Source of the DNA: Nibribacter ruber
GTDB taxonomy: Bacteria > Bacteroidota > Bacteroidia > Cytophagales > Hymenobacteraceae
Direction: 5' to 3'
DNA length: 64,000 bases
NCBI RefSeq assembly: GCF_009913235.1
Contig: NZ_CP047897.1
Span: 4,091,001 to 4,155,000, forward strand
Shown: positions 1 through 8,642 of the stretch, in pieces
Position numbering within the stretch: position 1 is the stretch's first letter
Layout: every line of letters begins with the position of its first letter
Notes under the pieces: generated by a model
Database searches by the model: none
What the model was told of the DNA's origin: nothing
Seen by the model: only the letters and a program-made list of their open reading frames with translations
Position numbers and translations under genes: made by a program

Positions 1-188
1 CATTTCTACAGCATTCTTTCAGGAAAAATTACGCATTTAATTAGGCGCGGGGCTTTACTTATTCAGGAAATACTATATTTTTAAGGAGTCTTGTTGACTG
101 CCAGGCCCGTAGACGGCGGCAAAAGGGCAGAGGGAGAGAAGGCAGTACGCTTATTCAGAAATAGAACTAACGAAGCAGATAGAATACT
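1..188. other. Upstream region of inositol operon
   Basis: No gene is visible. The stretch is AT-rich at its start and precedes the first gene of a four-gene operon, so it probably holds the promoter. I could not pick a convincing -33/-7 pair or a ribosome binding site. Confidence 0.4.
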
Positions 189-1514
189 ATGGAATATGAA
201 GTAAGAAAAGCCGAAGGCAAGTTAGGCATCCTCATCCCGGGCCTGGGCGCGGTGGCCACCACCTTGATTGCCGGCGTAGAAGCCGTGAAGAAGGGCATCT
301 CGCAACCCATTGGCTCCCTCACGCAAATGGGCAGAATACGCCTGGGCAAGCGCACCGAAGGCCGTCATCCGCTCATCAAGGATTTCGTACCGCTGGCCAA
401 CCTGGAAGACATCGTCTTCGGGGGCTGGGACGTGTACGCCGACAACGTGTTTGAAGCCGCCATGCACGCCAAGGTGCTGGAACCGATGCTTTTGCACGCC
501 GTGAAGCCGGAATTGGAAGCGCTTCAACCCATGAAGGCCGTTTTTGATAAATCCTACGCCAAGAACCTGGACGGTACCCACGTGAAAGAGGGTGCTCATA
601 AGATGGAGCTGGCAGAGGCTCTTATGGAAGACATTAGAAACTTCAAAGAAGAACATGGCTGTGACCGTCTGGTGATGGTGTGGTGCGGTTCTACTGAGAA
701 ATACATTGAGCCTTCTGCCGTTCACCAAACCATTGAGGCCTTTGAAGAAGGCTTGCTCAACAATGATCCCGCCATTGCGCCCAGCATGATTTATGCTTAT
801 GCCGCCGTGAAGATGGGCGTGCCCTTCGCCAACGGAGCCCCTAACTTAACGGTAGACATCCCAGCCATTATAGAACTGGCCAAGGAGCATGAAATTGCCA
901 TTTCGGGTAAGGACTTTAAAACCGGTCAGACGCTCATGAAAACCATCTTGGCCCCTGGTCTGCACGCCAGAGCCTTGGGCGTACGGGGTTGGTTCTCGTC
1001 TAACATCCTGGGTAACCGCGATGGCTACGTACTGGACGACCCGGACAATTTCAAGACCAAGGAAGTCTCCAAACTGAGCGTGCTGGATGAGATCTTCAAG
1101 CCAGAGTCCAACCCAGAACTCTACGGAGACATGTACCACAAGGTGCGCATCAACTACTATCCGCCGCACGGCGACAACAAAGAAAGCTGGGACAACATTG
1201 ACATCTTCGGGTGGTTGGGCTACCAGATGCAGATCAAAATCAACTTCCTTTGCCGTGACTCTATCTTGGCCGCGCCGTTGGTATTGGACCTAGCTTTGTT
1301 CTCAGACCTCGCCCAACGAGCCAACATGAGCGGCATCCAGGAATGGCTGTCCTTCTACTATAAATCGCCGCAGACCGCCGAAGGCCTCGCCCCCGAGCAT
1401 GACATCTTCAAGCAGCTCATGAAACTGCAGAACACCCTGCGCCACATGATGGGCGAAGATCTAATCACCCACCTGGGCCTTGACTACTACCAAGAACTGA
1501 TGGAAAGCCTGTAG
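189..1514 (+). CDS. ino1: Inositol-3-phosphate synthase (MIPS)
   Basis: Converts glucose-6-phosphate to 1L-myo-inositol 3-phosphate with bound NAD, the first step of inositol lipid synthesis. The 441-residue protein begins with the Rossmann glycine motif GLGAVATTL (residues 18-26). NGAPNLTVDIP (about 215-225) and the lysine-rich KDFKTGQTLMKTILAPGL (about 241-258) are the conserved active-site blocks of the family. The ATG at 189 gives a start just before the nucleotide-binding loop, as in other members. It is the first gene of an operon: the next gene starts at the base after its stop. The order of the four genes matches the inositol-lipid cluster known in Bacteroides, so the product probably feeds phosphatidylinositol rather than free inositol. 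The family call is secure. Confidence 0.96.
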   Translation: MEYEVRKAEGKLGILIPGLGAVATTLIAGVEAVKKGISQPIGSLTQMGRIRLGKRTEGRHPLIKDFVPLANLEDIVFGGWDVYADNVFEAAMHAKVLEPMLLHAVKPELEALQPMKAVFDKSYAKNLDGTHVKEGAHKMELAEALMEDIRNFKEEHGCDRLVMVWCGSTEKYIEPSAVHQTIEAFEEGLLNNDPAIAPSMIYAYAAVKMGVPFANGAPNLTVDIPAIIELAKEHEIAISGKDFKTGQTLMKTILAPGLHARALGVRGWFSSNILGNRDGYVLDDPDNFKTKEVSKLSVLDEIFKPESNPELYGDMYHKVRINYYPPHGDNKESWDNIDIFGWLGYQMQIKINFLCRDSILAAPLVLDLALFSDLAQRANMSGIQEWLSFYYKSPQTAEGLAPEHDIFKQLMKLQNTLRHMMGEDLITHLGLDYYQELMESL

Positions 1515-1967
1515 ATGATTAAAGCGCACTACCTCATTTCCTCCACGCTGGGCATTGGTTACCTAGGCAAAGGCGGCGGCACGGTAGCTGCCGTTGCCAC
1601 CTGTCTGGTCTGGTACGCCCTGCAAGCCAATGGGAATGAGGTAGTACTTTATCAAATTCTAGCCAGTTTGCTCATTACGTTGCTGGGCATTTGGTCGGCT
1701 AGTCAAGTGGAGCCATTCTGGGGCAAGGATGACAAGAAAGTGGTCATTGATGAGGTGGCCGGCATGTGCATTAGTCTTATTGCGGTGCCGTTGACCTGGC
1801 CGTACATGTTGGCGTCTTTGGTGCTGTTCCGGTTCTTTGACATTGCCAAGCCGCTCTTCATTAGAAAGGCAGAGCAGGTGAAAGGCGGGCTGGGCGTGAT
1901 GCTGGATGATGTGCTGGCCGGCATCTGTGCCAACCTGCTGCTACAGGTGGTTATTTATCTTACGTAA
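1515..1967 (+). CDS. PgpA-like phosphatase, probable PI-phosphate phosphatase
   Basis: A 150-residue membrane protein of the phosphatidylglycerophosphatase A family. It shows the N-terminal glycine-rich GIGYLGKGGGTVAA segment (about 13-26), the acidic VVIDEVAGM motif (about 76-84) and three to four hydrophobic segments. PgpA proper dephosphorylates phosphatidylglycerophosphate. Placed between an inositol-phosphate synthase and a CDP-alcohol phosphatidyltransferase, it more likely removes the phosphate from phosphatidylinositol phosphate, as proposed for the equivalent gene in the Bacteroides cluster. The ATG follows the stop of the upstream gene with no gap, which implies translational coupling. 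The family is clear; the substrate is inferred from context. Confidence 0.88.
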   Translation: MIKAHYLISSTLGIGYLGKGGGTVAAVATCLVWYALQANGNEVVLYQILASLLITLLGIWSASQVEPFWGKDDKKVVIDEVAGMCISLIAVPLTWPYMLASLVLFRFFDIAKPLFIRKAEQVKGGLGVMLDDVLAGICANLLLQVVIYLT

Positions 1968-1972
1968 AACGC

Positions 1973-2344
1973 ATGCTTACTTTTCTCAAAGCACAGACAA
2001 CGGCCATGCTGGCCACGGGGGTAGATTTTCTGGTCACCATTGTGGTGGTGGAAACCCTGGGCGTTTGGTATGTGCTGGGTACCATGTTGGGCACTATTTC
2101 CGGGGGTGTTTTTAATTTTTCCGTGAACCGCAAATGGGTCTTTCAACCTGAGAATAAAAGCACCCGGGCGCAAGGCGTAAAATATATGCTGGTCTGGCTG
2201 GGAAGCATGCTGCTGAACGCTGCCGGCGTCTATGTCCTCACGCATTACACTGGGTTGGTGTACATAGCCTCCAAAGTGGTGACGGCCGTATTTGTGGGCG
2301 TTGGGTACAACTACCAGTTGCAGAAAAAATTCGTTTTTAGATAG
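1973..2344 (+). CDS. GtrA-like membrane protein
   Basis: A 123-residue protein with four predicted membrane helices and the GtrA-family pattern: an N-terminal ATGVDFLVTIVVVE helix, the FNFSVNRKWVF motif after helix 2 (about residues 43-53), and a C-terminal NYQLQKKFVF echo of the same motif. GtrA-type proteins are thought to move or position lipid-linked sugars across membranes. It starts 5 bp after the phosphatase stop and lies inside the inositol-lipid operon, so a role in flipping or positioning an inositol lipid is possible, though unproven. The GtrA call is firm and the role is an inference. Confidence 0.85.
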   Translation: MLTFLKAQTTAMLATGVDFLVTIVVVETLGVWYVLGTMLGTISGGVFNFSVNRKWVFQPENKSTRAQGVKYMLVWLGSMLLNAAGVYVLTHYTGLVYIASKVVTAVFVGVGYNYQLQKKFVFR

Positions 2345-2401
2345 ACGGCCTTTGCCCCGTGGGCACTTTTCATTATCCATCTTCCAAAGAACCCCAATCC
2401 T

Positions 2402-3181
2402 ATGAGCACCGAGGAAAAAGCCTGGAAACGATTTTTGCAGCAAGGCATCTACTACATTGTAAACCCGTTTGTGCGCCTGCTTATTAAACTGGGGTTCACG
2501 CCCAACGCCGTGACCATGACCGGTTTCATCATGAACATTGGCGTGGCCGTCATTTTCATCATCGGGGCCGAAGACGAGAACCGGGCCAACTATGCTTACG
2601 TGGGCTGGGCCGGTTTTCTGATCATGATGGCCGGGCTTTTTGACATGCTGGACGGGCAGGTGGCGCGCATGGGCAACATGGGCTCCACGTTTGGGGCGCT
2701 GTTTGACTCGGTGCTGGACCGCTACTCAGAGCTGGTCATGTTTCTGGGCATCTGTTACTACCTCATTGCGCATGATTATTTCCTGAGTTCCCTGTTTGCG
2801 TTTGTAGCCTTGATTGGGTCCATGATGGTGAGCTACACCCGCGCCCGCGCCGAAGGCCTGGGCATTGAATGCAAGGGCGGCTTCTTCCAACGGCCCGAGC
2901 GCGTGGTCTTGATTGCCCTGGCCGGCATGTTCTGCGGCCTCACGGCGTACCTCTTCGGAGATTTCAAACTGCATATTCCGGGCGTGCCATTCTCTGTGTT
3001 TGAGACCATGTCTGTGTTCACCTTTCCCTTGGCTATTCTGGCGGTGTTTACCAACGTAACGGCTTTCTCCAGATTGATGGGAGCCAAGAAGTCTTTAGAA
3101 GAAAAAGAAGCCAGGGAACTGCACCAACAGACAGCCCGCTCTTTTGAGGCGGTTAAGGATAACACCGTTACTCCGGTTTAG
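2402..3181 (+). CDS. CDP-alcohol phosphatidyltransferase, probable PI-phosphate synthase
   Basis: A 259-residue integral membrane enzyme that joins a CDP-activated lipid to an alcohol. The full family signature D-G-x2-A-R-x8-G-x3-D-x3-D is present: D84, G85, A88, R89, G98, D102, D106. Because the first gene of the operon makes inositol 3-phosphate, the likely acceptor is inositol phosphate, giving phosphatidylinositol phosphate for the PgpA-like enzyme to dephosphorylate. Several transmembrane segments follow the signature, and a charged cytoplasmic tail of about 35 residues ends the protein. Its last 14 bp overlap the end of the convergent phosphatase-like gene. A phosphatidylglycerol or cardiolipin-type activity cannot be excluded from sequence alone. 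Confidence 0.9.
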   Translation: MSTEEKAWKRFLQQGIYYIVNPFVRLLIKLGFTPNAVTMTGFIMNIGVAVIFIIGAEDENRANYAYVGWAGFLIMMAGLFDMLDGQVARMGNMGSTFGALFDSVLDRYSELVMFLGICYYLIAHDYFLSSLFAFVALIGSMMVSYTRARAEGLGIECKGGFFQRPERVVLIALAGMFCGLTAYLFGDFKLHIPGVPFSVFETMSVFTFPLAILAVFTNVTAFSRLMGAKKSLEEKEARELHQQTARSFEAVKDNTVTPV

Positions 3182-4157
3182 CCTTCTTGTTCAGTAATTC
3201 TAGCATGGGTTCTCCGTCCCGTTTGGGAATGGGGAAGTGGAGAAGTTCTGCCACGGTGGCAGCTAGGTCAACCTGTGAGCGAGCTTTGGTGGGCCTGAAA
3301 CCCGCTTTTACATCGGGCCCCAGCATGAGCAGACTGATGTGGCGGCAGCCTTCGCAATCATCTCCGTGCTCATTGAACCGCTTTCCCGTATGCCGGCCGT
3401 GGTCATTGGTGATGAGCAGAGAGGTAGTGCCTTTGTACACAGAATCCTGCTGCAGCCACTGCCATAAGTCATAGGCATATTGGTCACTCTGCTGGATGGC
3501 CTTCAAATATCCTTCCCAGTTGCCGGCATGGCCCTGGCTGTCTGGCTCCTTTAAATTGATGAGCACCAGCTTGGGGTGATGCTGTCCCATTATCTCCTTC
3601 GCCTTGCGCACGGTCACGGCATCTTCTCTGTAACTGGTACCCAGTCCGTTGTTCCCAGAATTGGTAGAGGGAGGGAACTGCGCTGCGGAATCAGTAGACT
3701 CAGTTTTAGCCAGAATCTCTAGTTTGTCTTTGCTGGTAATGATCCAGGTTTGGGTGGCGGGCGCCCTGGTGTGCAGCCGGTAATAATGAAACAGAGAAGG
3801 GTATGCTGGAATCTCCGTGCCGTTGTTCTTGAGGTTTTGGTAATGACCGGTGGTCACGGCCACGTGCCCGGGGTTGGTTAGCGTTTTGCCTTGGTTGTAG
3901 AATTCTGGATGAAACACGCCCTGCGGCGCCATCTGCCTAGCCATGTTGGGGATAAGCGCGTGCGTAGAGTCACCCCAGGTGTCAGAGAAGCGCACTCCAT
4001 CAATCATCAGAATTACCACATGCTTGGTCTGGTAGGTGTGACTAGACGTTGGCAAGACGGCAGTTGCTTTTTTCTGGCAGCCGCCCAAAAGTAATAATGC
4101 TAGCCCAATCAGGAGGTTCCATTGGAACGCAGAGGCCCAGGAGGAATGCCGTTTCAT
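3168..4157 (-). CDS. Alkaline-phosphatase-superfamily lipoprotein
   Basis: A 329-residue lipoprotein of the alkaline phosphatase / nucleotide pyrophosphatase superfamily. The N-terminus is a signal peptide ending in the lipobox LLGGC (Cys about 27). VVILMIDGVRFSDTW holds the first metal-binding Asp, LTNPGHVAVTTGH probably contains the nucleophilic Thr and a metal ligand, and LITNDHGRHTG and CRHISLLMLGPD hold the remaining Asp/His ligands. It should hydrolyse phosphate or sulfate esters at the cell envelope; the substrate is unknown. The gene converges on the inositol operon and overlaps its last 14 bp. NamZ lies 16 bp upstream on the same strand, so the two may be co-transcribed. The superfamily is clear, the substrate is not. 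Confidence 0.85.
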   Translation of the reverse strand: MKRHSSWASAFQWNLLIGLALLLLGGCQKKATAVLPTSSHTYQTKHVVILMIDGVRFSDTWGDSTHALIPNMARQMAPQGVFHPEFYNQGKTLTNPGHVAVTTGHYQNLKNNGTEIPAYPSLFHYYRLHTRAPATQTWIITSKDKLEILAKTESTDSAAQFPPSTNSGNNGLGTSYREDAVTVRKAKEIMGQHHPKLVLINLKEPDSQGHAGNWEGYLKAIQQSDQYAYDLWQWLQQDSVYKGTTSLLITNDHGRHTGKRFNEHGDDCEGCRHISLLMLGPDVKAGFRPTKARSQVDLAATVAELLHFPIPKRDGEPMLELLNKKAKPE

Positions 4158-4173
4158 ACGCAGCGGTTTTACA

Positions 4174-5460
4174 TTATGGGTAGAGCAGGTACTGGGCCCG
4201 CACCTTTCTGAAATACGCCAGCTCTTTTTCCCAATCAGCTATGATGGCTTTGGGGTGCTCCCCGGCTTTCAGTCGTTTCCGGACGGTGTCTGTTTTCCAG
4301 AGGCCGTCCAGGCGGCTGTTCTTCCATTCCAGTTGGTTGGGGTAGAGCGTGTACAGCGCATGAATGATATAAGCCGTGGCATTGGCGGCGGCAAAGGCAT
4401 TTCTGTCCGTCACCACCATTTCGGCGCCTTGGCATACCTGGCCTACAAACTTAGGCGGATAAATCCTGATGCCATCTACCACACTGTCTGGGGTGAACTG
4501 AACGGGTTTAAACGTAACGCCCGGTAATTGGTAGCTGTTGAGTTGTTTGGCTAGGTGCTCGCCGTTGATCCAGGGCGCCCCGATGCGTTCAAACGGCTGC
4601 ATGGTTCCCCGGCCTTCAGACACGTTGGTTCCTTCCAGAATGCAAGTGGCAGGATAAACAGTGGCCGTGGTGAGGTTGATCATGTTAGGCGATGGTTTGA
4701 TCCAGGGTAGGGCCGTCTGGTCAAACCACTGGGTACGGGTATAGTGCTGCAGCGGAATCACCTTTAAATTAGCGGTGGGCAGTCCTTTCACCGCGCGCTG
4801 GCCGTTGAACATGTTGGCCAGTTCGCCCACCGTCATGCCGTGCACAATGGGCAGGTAGTTGGGGCTTATCACGGGCTGCATCGCGTTGGTGCCCACGTTT
4901 CCGCCGGTTTGTAACCCGGTAATAGGGTTAGGCCGATCCAGCACCAAGAGGAGTTTGTTGTTCTCGGCGGCGGCTTCCAGCAGGGCGGTCATGGTGGCGA
5001 TGTAGGTATAGTATCGTGCGCCTACGTCCTGGATGTCAAAGAGTAACACGTCCACGTCTTGTAACATAGCGGGAGTAGGCTTTCTGAGTTTGCCGTACAA
5101 AGAGATGATGGGCAGACAGGTCTTAGGATCTTTGGCGTCTGCCACATGGTTGTCTTCCTCGCCACGTATGCCGTGTTCGGGGCTGAAGAGTTTGACCAGT
5201 TTCACGTCCTTTCGGGCGAATAGCGCATCAACCAAATGGCTTTTATCTGGCAACACCCCGGTGTGGTTGGTGAGCACGGCTACCCGCTTGCCTTGCAGCA
5301 GCGGCAGAAACTCAGGCGTGAAAAGCCGTTCCACCCCCAGGATCACCCGTTTTGAGGAAGTTAGGGAAACCTGTTGACCAAAGGAAAGCTCTGCGCCAGA
5401 GAGAAGGACCGTTACACCTAGAAACAGGCGTAAGGCCATAGAGAAACCAATTTTCTTCAT
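4174..5460 (-). CDS. namZ: Exo-beta-N-acetylmuramidase, DUF1343 / GH171
   Basis: DUF1343 proteins include the NamZ exo-N-acetylmuramidases, which release terminal MurNAc from peptidoglycan fragments. The protein carries the family blocks GKRVAVLTNHTGV, LFSPEHGIRGEED, LFDIQDVGARYYTYI and the C-terminal GEHPKAIIADWEKEL. I choose the ATG at 5460 rather than an in-frame ATG at 5484: it places a Lys-rich N-terminus directly before the hydrophobic signal sequence, which ends near FGQQ. It lies 80 bp downstream of a NagZ-type glucosaminidase on the same strand, separated by one palindromic repeat. The pair would strip GlcNAc and MurNAc in turn from glycan chains. Export to the periplasm is likely. 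Confidence 0.87.
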   Translation of the reverse strand: MKKIGFSMALRLFLGVTVLLSGAELSFGQQVSLTSSKRVILGVERLFTPEFLPLLQGKRVAVLTNHTGVLPDKSHLVDALFARKDVKLVKLFSPEHGIRGEEDNHVADAKDPKTCLPIISLYGKLRKPTPAMLQDVDVLLFDIQDVGARYYTYIATMTALLEAAAENNKLLLVLDRPNPITGLQTGGNVGTNAMQPVISPNYLPIVHGMTVGELANMFNGQRAVKGLPTANLKVIPLQHYTRTQWFDQTALPWIKPSPNMINLTTATVYPATCILEGTNVSEGRGTMQPFERIGAPWINGEHLAKQLNSYQLPGVTFKPVQFTPDSVVDGIRIYPPKFVGQVCQGAEMVVTDRNAFAAANATAYIIHALYTLYPNQLEWKNSRLDGLWKTDTVRKRLKAGEHPKAIIADWEKELAYFRKVRAQYLLYP

Positions 5461-5504
5461 GACTCTAACATACGCAAAAGCCAAAGGCCAGCCTACCAGA
5501 ATTC

Positions 5505-5542
5505 CGTTTTTGGCCTGTTTCCTGGAAAACAGGCCAAAAACT
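5505..5542. repeat. 38-bp palindromic repeat, copy 1
   Basis: Left half matches CGTTTTTGGCCTGTTTYC and the right half mirrors it; the outer CG/CG pair is CG/CT here. It sits between the NagZ-type gene and namZ and reaches into the NagZ stop codon at 5541-5543. Confidence 0.85.
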
Positions 5543-7340
5543 AAAGGCCATCACCGTACCTGAAGTGCTTATTCACAGTCACGGGCAGTTTGCCGGCCGG
5601 CTCCAGATTGCCCACTACCAAAGAGGCCGCTGCTGCCTGTATGGCCGGCAACTGCTGGTAGCCCACCAGAATGGACGTGGCCTGGTGAATGTCTGGGAAA
5701 TGGTCCAGAATGTAGGCGTTGTCAAACAAAACCACCACGCTGCGCTTTTTTCTGGACAGTTCATTGATGAGCGCCCTTTCCTCTGGCCCCAAGCCCAGGC
5801 TGTTGCTGGGCCGTATGCTGGGCCCGTATATGCTGAGCAAAATCAAATCATACTTGAGCAATTCTTTCCTGAGTTTCTTGATGTACTTGACGTTGCTCTT
5901 GCGCGGCAGGAAGAATTCCTTGACCGTGAGGTGGTTTTTAATGCGTTTCTGGAACACGGTGGTGGAAGAGGCGCCTACCGCCAGACTGGCAATGGAACGG
6001 CGTTTTCTGTTTTCAACCGGTATCTGGTGTTTCTTGTTCTTGAGCAGCGTCAAAGAGCCTTCGGCCAGGCGGCGTAGGGTTTCATGGGCCCGTGACTTGT
6101 GCAGGTCTTGGTACAGGCTGTCTAAGGGTACCGGCTGGTAATGATTCAAGCCCACCCAGTGTTTGGCGGCCAGCACTTTCTTGCAGCGGCGGTCTATTTC
6201 TTTCTGGCTTAGTCTTCCTTCCCTAATGGCTTTTTTGATGGCTGCCAGGGCCTTGGGCACGCTCACCAGACGTTCCAGTACATCGTTACCGGCTTCCAGG
6301 GCCATGACTTCGGCCTCGCCGGGCTTAAAGTATTTGGTCACGCCCTTCATGACCATGGCATCTGTGAAAATGAGGCCGGCAAAATCTAACTCCTTGCGCA
6401 ACAAACCGGTCACAATGGGCTTGGACAAAGAAGCCGGCAGGTTGGCGGTGCTGTCCAGTTTGGGCATGTGAATGTGACCCACCATCATGCCGCCCACCCC
6501 GCTCTGGATCAAATGCCTGAAGGGATACAGCTCCAGGGAGTCCAGACGGTCACGGCCGTAGGGGATGACGGGCAAGTCATAATGCGAGTCTACATCAGTG
6601 TCGCCGTGGCCGGGGAAGTGCTTGGCGGTGGCAATGATGCCGTTGTCCTGCATGCCCAGCATCTGCGCCAGACTCTTGGAACTCACGTCTTCTTTGTTCT
6701 CCCCGAAGGACCTGTACGAGATAATAGGATTCTGGGGGTTGTTGTTGACGTCCACTACCGGCGCGAAGTTCAGGTGCATGCCCAGCCGCTTGAACTCATA
6801 GGCCATCTCGGCGCCCATGCGGTAGATCAAGCTGTCATTGTTGATGGCGCCTAACAACATGGGCAGCGGGTACTGCATGGCGCTGTCCATGCGCATGCCA
6901 ATGCCGTTTTCGGCGTCCATGCCAATGAGCAGGGGTACTTTGGAGGCTGCCTGTAATTTGTTGGTGAGTTTAGCCTGGCGCACTGGTCCTCCCTGAAACA
7001 GCACAATGCCGCCCACTTTGTAGCGCCTGATCAGGTTTAGAACATCTTGCTCATGCTTGGGGCCCTGGTTGGAAAAGACCTCAATCATCATGAGTTGCGT
7101 GATGCGTTCATCTGGCGTGAGGCGCTTAAACACCGAGTCTACCCACTTGTTCTTTCTATTGAGGGCCGTGATGAGGGCGTTGGGGTATTGAATGGTGTCC
7201 TCGGGCTCAATGGGCGTGGGTTTGAACACTACGGTATGGTGCACCGGTTTTTCCTCTTTACAAGAAAAGGTGCCTATTCCCAAAAGAAGCAGCAATACAA
7301 AAAAACAGTAAGAAAGGGTTCTGGCAGATGAAGAAAACAT
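5541..7340 (-). CDS. Beta-N-acetylhexosaminidase lipoprotein (GH3, NagZ-like)
   Basis: A glycoside hydrolase family 3 enzyme that removes non-reducing GlcNAc from peptidoglycan fragments. The N-terminal barrel has KHFPGHGDTDVDSHYDLP, whose His/Asp pair is the NagZ-type general acid, and LIFTDAMVMKGV with the Asp nucleophile. A second alpha/beta domain of about 200 residues follows, so it is the long, two-domain form rather than the short enterobacterial NagZ. I prefer the ATG at 7340 over the one at 7376: the hydrophobic signal segment and the lipobox-like GTFSC then come early, suggesting a membrane-anchored envelope lipoprotein. Its neighbour is namZ, pointing to stepwise peptidoglycan breakdown or recycling. 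The longer start remains possible. Confidence 0.92.
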   Translation of the reverse strand: MFSSSARTLSYCFFVLLLLLGIGTFSCKEEKPVHHTVVFKPTPIEPEDTIQYPNALITALNRKNKWVDSVFKRLTPDERITQLMMIEVFSNQGPKHEQDVLNLIRRYKVGGIVLFQGGPVRQAKLTNKLQAASKVPLLIGMDAENGIGMRMDSAMQYPLPMLLGAINNDSLIYRMGAEMAYEFKRLGMHLNFAPVVDVNNNPQNPIISYRSFGENKEDVSSKSLAQMLGMQDNGIIATAKHFPGHGDTDVDSHYDLPVIPYGRDRLDSLELYPFRHLIQSGVGGMMVGHIHMPKLDSTANLPASLSKPIVTGLLRKELDFAGLIFTDAMVMKGVTKYFKPGEAEVMALEAGNDVLERLVSVPKALAAIKKAIREGRLSQKEIDRRCKKVLAAKHWVGLNHYQPVPLDSLYQDLHKSRAHETLRRLAEGSLTLLKNKKHQIPVENRKRRSIASLAVGASSTTVFQKRIKNHLTVKEFFLPRKSNVKYIKKLRKELLKYDLILLSIYGPSIRPSNSLGLGPEERALINELSRKKRSVVVLFDNAYILDHFPDIHQATSILVGYQQLPAIQAAAASLVVGNLEPAGKLPVTVNKHFRYGDGL

Positions 7341-7480
7341 GGAGCGTGCGTGGATTAGCCGACGGTGGTTCAGCATGGGACTTGTACTGCCAATCTACCG
7401 TTAGAGTTGCGCCTTTCGTTTACCGCCAAGTCATGAAAGCGGAGGCTTCTGATTGATCCTCAGCTTATTAGGGTGCCGGT

Positions 7481-7518
7481 CGTTTTTGGCGTATTTTCCA
7501 GAAAAGAGGCCAAAAACG
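7481..7518. repeat. 38-bp palindromic repeat, copy 2
   Basis: Reads CGTTTTTGGCGTATTTTC in the left half with a matching, imperfect right half (GAGGCCAAAAACG). It lies between the GH3 gene start and the dienelactone hydrolase end. Confidence 0.85.
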
Positions 7519-7548
7519 AAACAACGGCAGTATGCTTGGTTTTTAAAC

Positions 7549-7583
7549 GAAAAGAGGGAGCCGCTCTGTGCAGCTCCCTCTTT
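7549..7583 (-). terminator. Hairpin downstream of dienelactone hydrolase gene
   Basis: An 11-bp stem AAAGAGGGAGC / GCTCCCTCTTT with a short loop lies 26 bp past the stop of the minus-strand gene. The U-tract is short, so this is a moderate call. Confidence 0.55.
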
Positions 7584-7608
7584 CTATAAGTGCTTTGATT
7601 GAATCGGT

Positions 7609-8391
7609 TTACTTGAAAATCTCGGCGAAGAACTGTTTCATGGCCTCCCAGGACCTTCTGTCTGCGGTGGCGTTGTAGGCGGCGCCTTTGCTGTTGTCAT
7701 TGCCAGAGGCAGGGTTAGTGAAGGAGTGCACGGCGTTGCTGTAGGCTATGAACTGGTAGTCTACCTTGGCCTCGTTCATTTCTTTGAAGAAGCCTTCCAC
7801 CTCGGTTTGGGGCACGTACGGGTCAATGGCGCCGTGGGCCACCAGTAGCTTGGCCATGATGTTCTTGGCATCAGAGGGGTTGGGCGTGCCCAAGCCGCCA
7901 TGGAAACTCACAACGCCTGCCACATCGGCGCCGCTTCTGGCCAGTTCCAGCACCGTGGTTCCTCCGAAGCAGTAGCCAATGGCAGCAATCTTTTTAGTGT
8001 CTACGTTGGCCATTTTCTGCACATGGTCCAGGGCGGCGTTGATTCTGGAACGCAGCAGGGGCAGGTTGCTTTTGTACTTGCCAGACTCTGCCCCGGCGGC
8101 TTCGGGGGAGGCGGGCCGTACGCCTTTGCCGTAAATATCCGCGGCAAAGGCCACGTAGCCCATCTTGGCCAGTTCATCGCAGCGCTTTTTGGTGTAGTCA
8201 TTGATGCCCGTCCACTCATGTACCACCAGCACGGCCGGGCGTTTGCCTTTCAGGGCCGGATCATAGGCCAGATAGCCTTCCAAGGTGGTTTGTCCGTCTT
8301 TGTATTCAACAAGCTGCGTTTTAATCTTCTGGGCCTGCAGGGTGGTGCTCATTAGCAATGTGAGGAGGAAAAAAGTGAATAATGTTTTCAT
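7609..8391 (-). CDS. Dienelactone hydrolase family protein
   Basis: A secreted alpha/beta hydrolase of 260 residues. A signal peptide (about residues 1-20, ending LQAQ) is followed by a complete dienelactone-hydrolase fold with the Cys-Asp-His triad: C141 in GYCFGG, D190 in GAIDPYVP and H222 in AVHSFTNP. The family opens lactone or ester bonds, but secreted Bacteroidota members are rarely characterised, so the substrate is open. The ATG at 8391 is the natural start because the signal peptide begins there. It appears monocistronic, with a palindromic repeat and a hairpin downstream and another repeat upstream. Confidence 0.9.
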   Translation of the reverse strand: MKTLFTFFLLTLLMSTTLQAQKIKTQLVEYKDGQTTLEGYLAYDPALKGKRPAVLVVHEWTGINDYTKKRCDELAKMGYVAFAADIYGKGVRPASPEAAGAESGKYKSNLPLLRSRINAALDHVQKMANVDTKKIAAIGYCFGGTTVLELARSGADVAGVVSFHGGLGTPNPSDAKNIMAKLLVAHGAIDPYVPQTEVEGFFKEMNEAKVDYQFIAYSNAVHSFTNPASGNDNSKGAAYNATADRRSWEAMKQFFAEIFK

Positions 8392-8540
8392 AGAAGTGGT
8401 GCCTGAACTGAATAATTGTTAGACAAAAGTCATAAAAAATTAAAACAAACCATGCGCTGCCTGTTCTTTTAGTGGAATTTCTTAGCAAGCACATCAGAAA
8501 AAGATGACGCGGAAGAGAATGGTCTGCAAGGTGTACAGGT

Positions 8541-8578
8541 CGTTTTTGGGCTGTTTTCTGGAAAAGAGGCTAAAAACG
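8541..8578. repeat. 38-bp palindromic repeat, copy 3
   Basis: Left half CGTTTTTGGGCTGTTTTC with an imperfect right half ending GGCTAAAAACG. It lies just downstream of the DUF2059 gene. Confidence 0.85.
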
Positions 8579-8642
8579 AGAGTACAGCCGCCTTTAAAAG
8601 TGAACAGGCATTTCCTGGAGTAAACCGGTTAAAAAGAAAAGG

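Noticed and set aside
222-728. Minus-strand frame of 168 residues opposite ino1
   Set aside because: His/Gly/Val-rich shadow of the strongly supported inositol-3-phosphate synthase gene.
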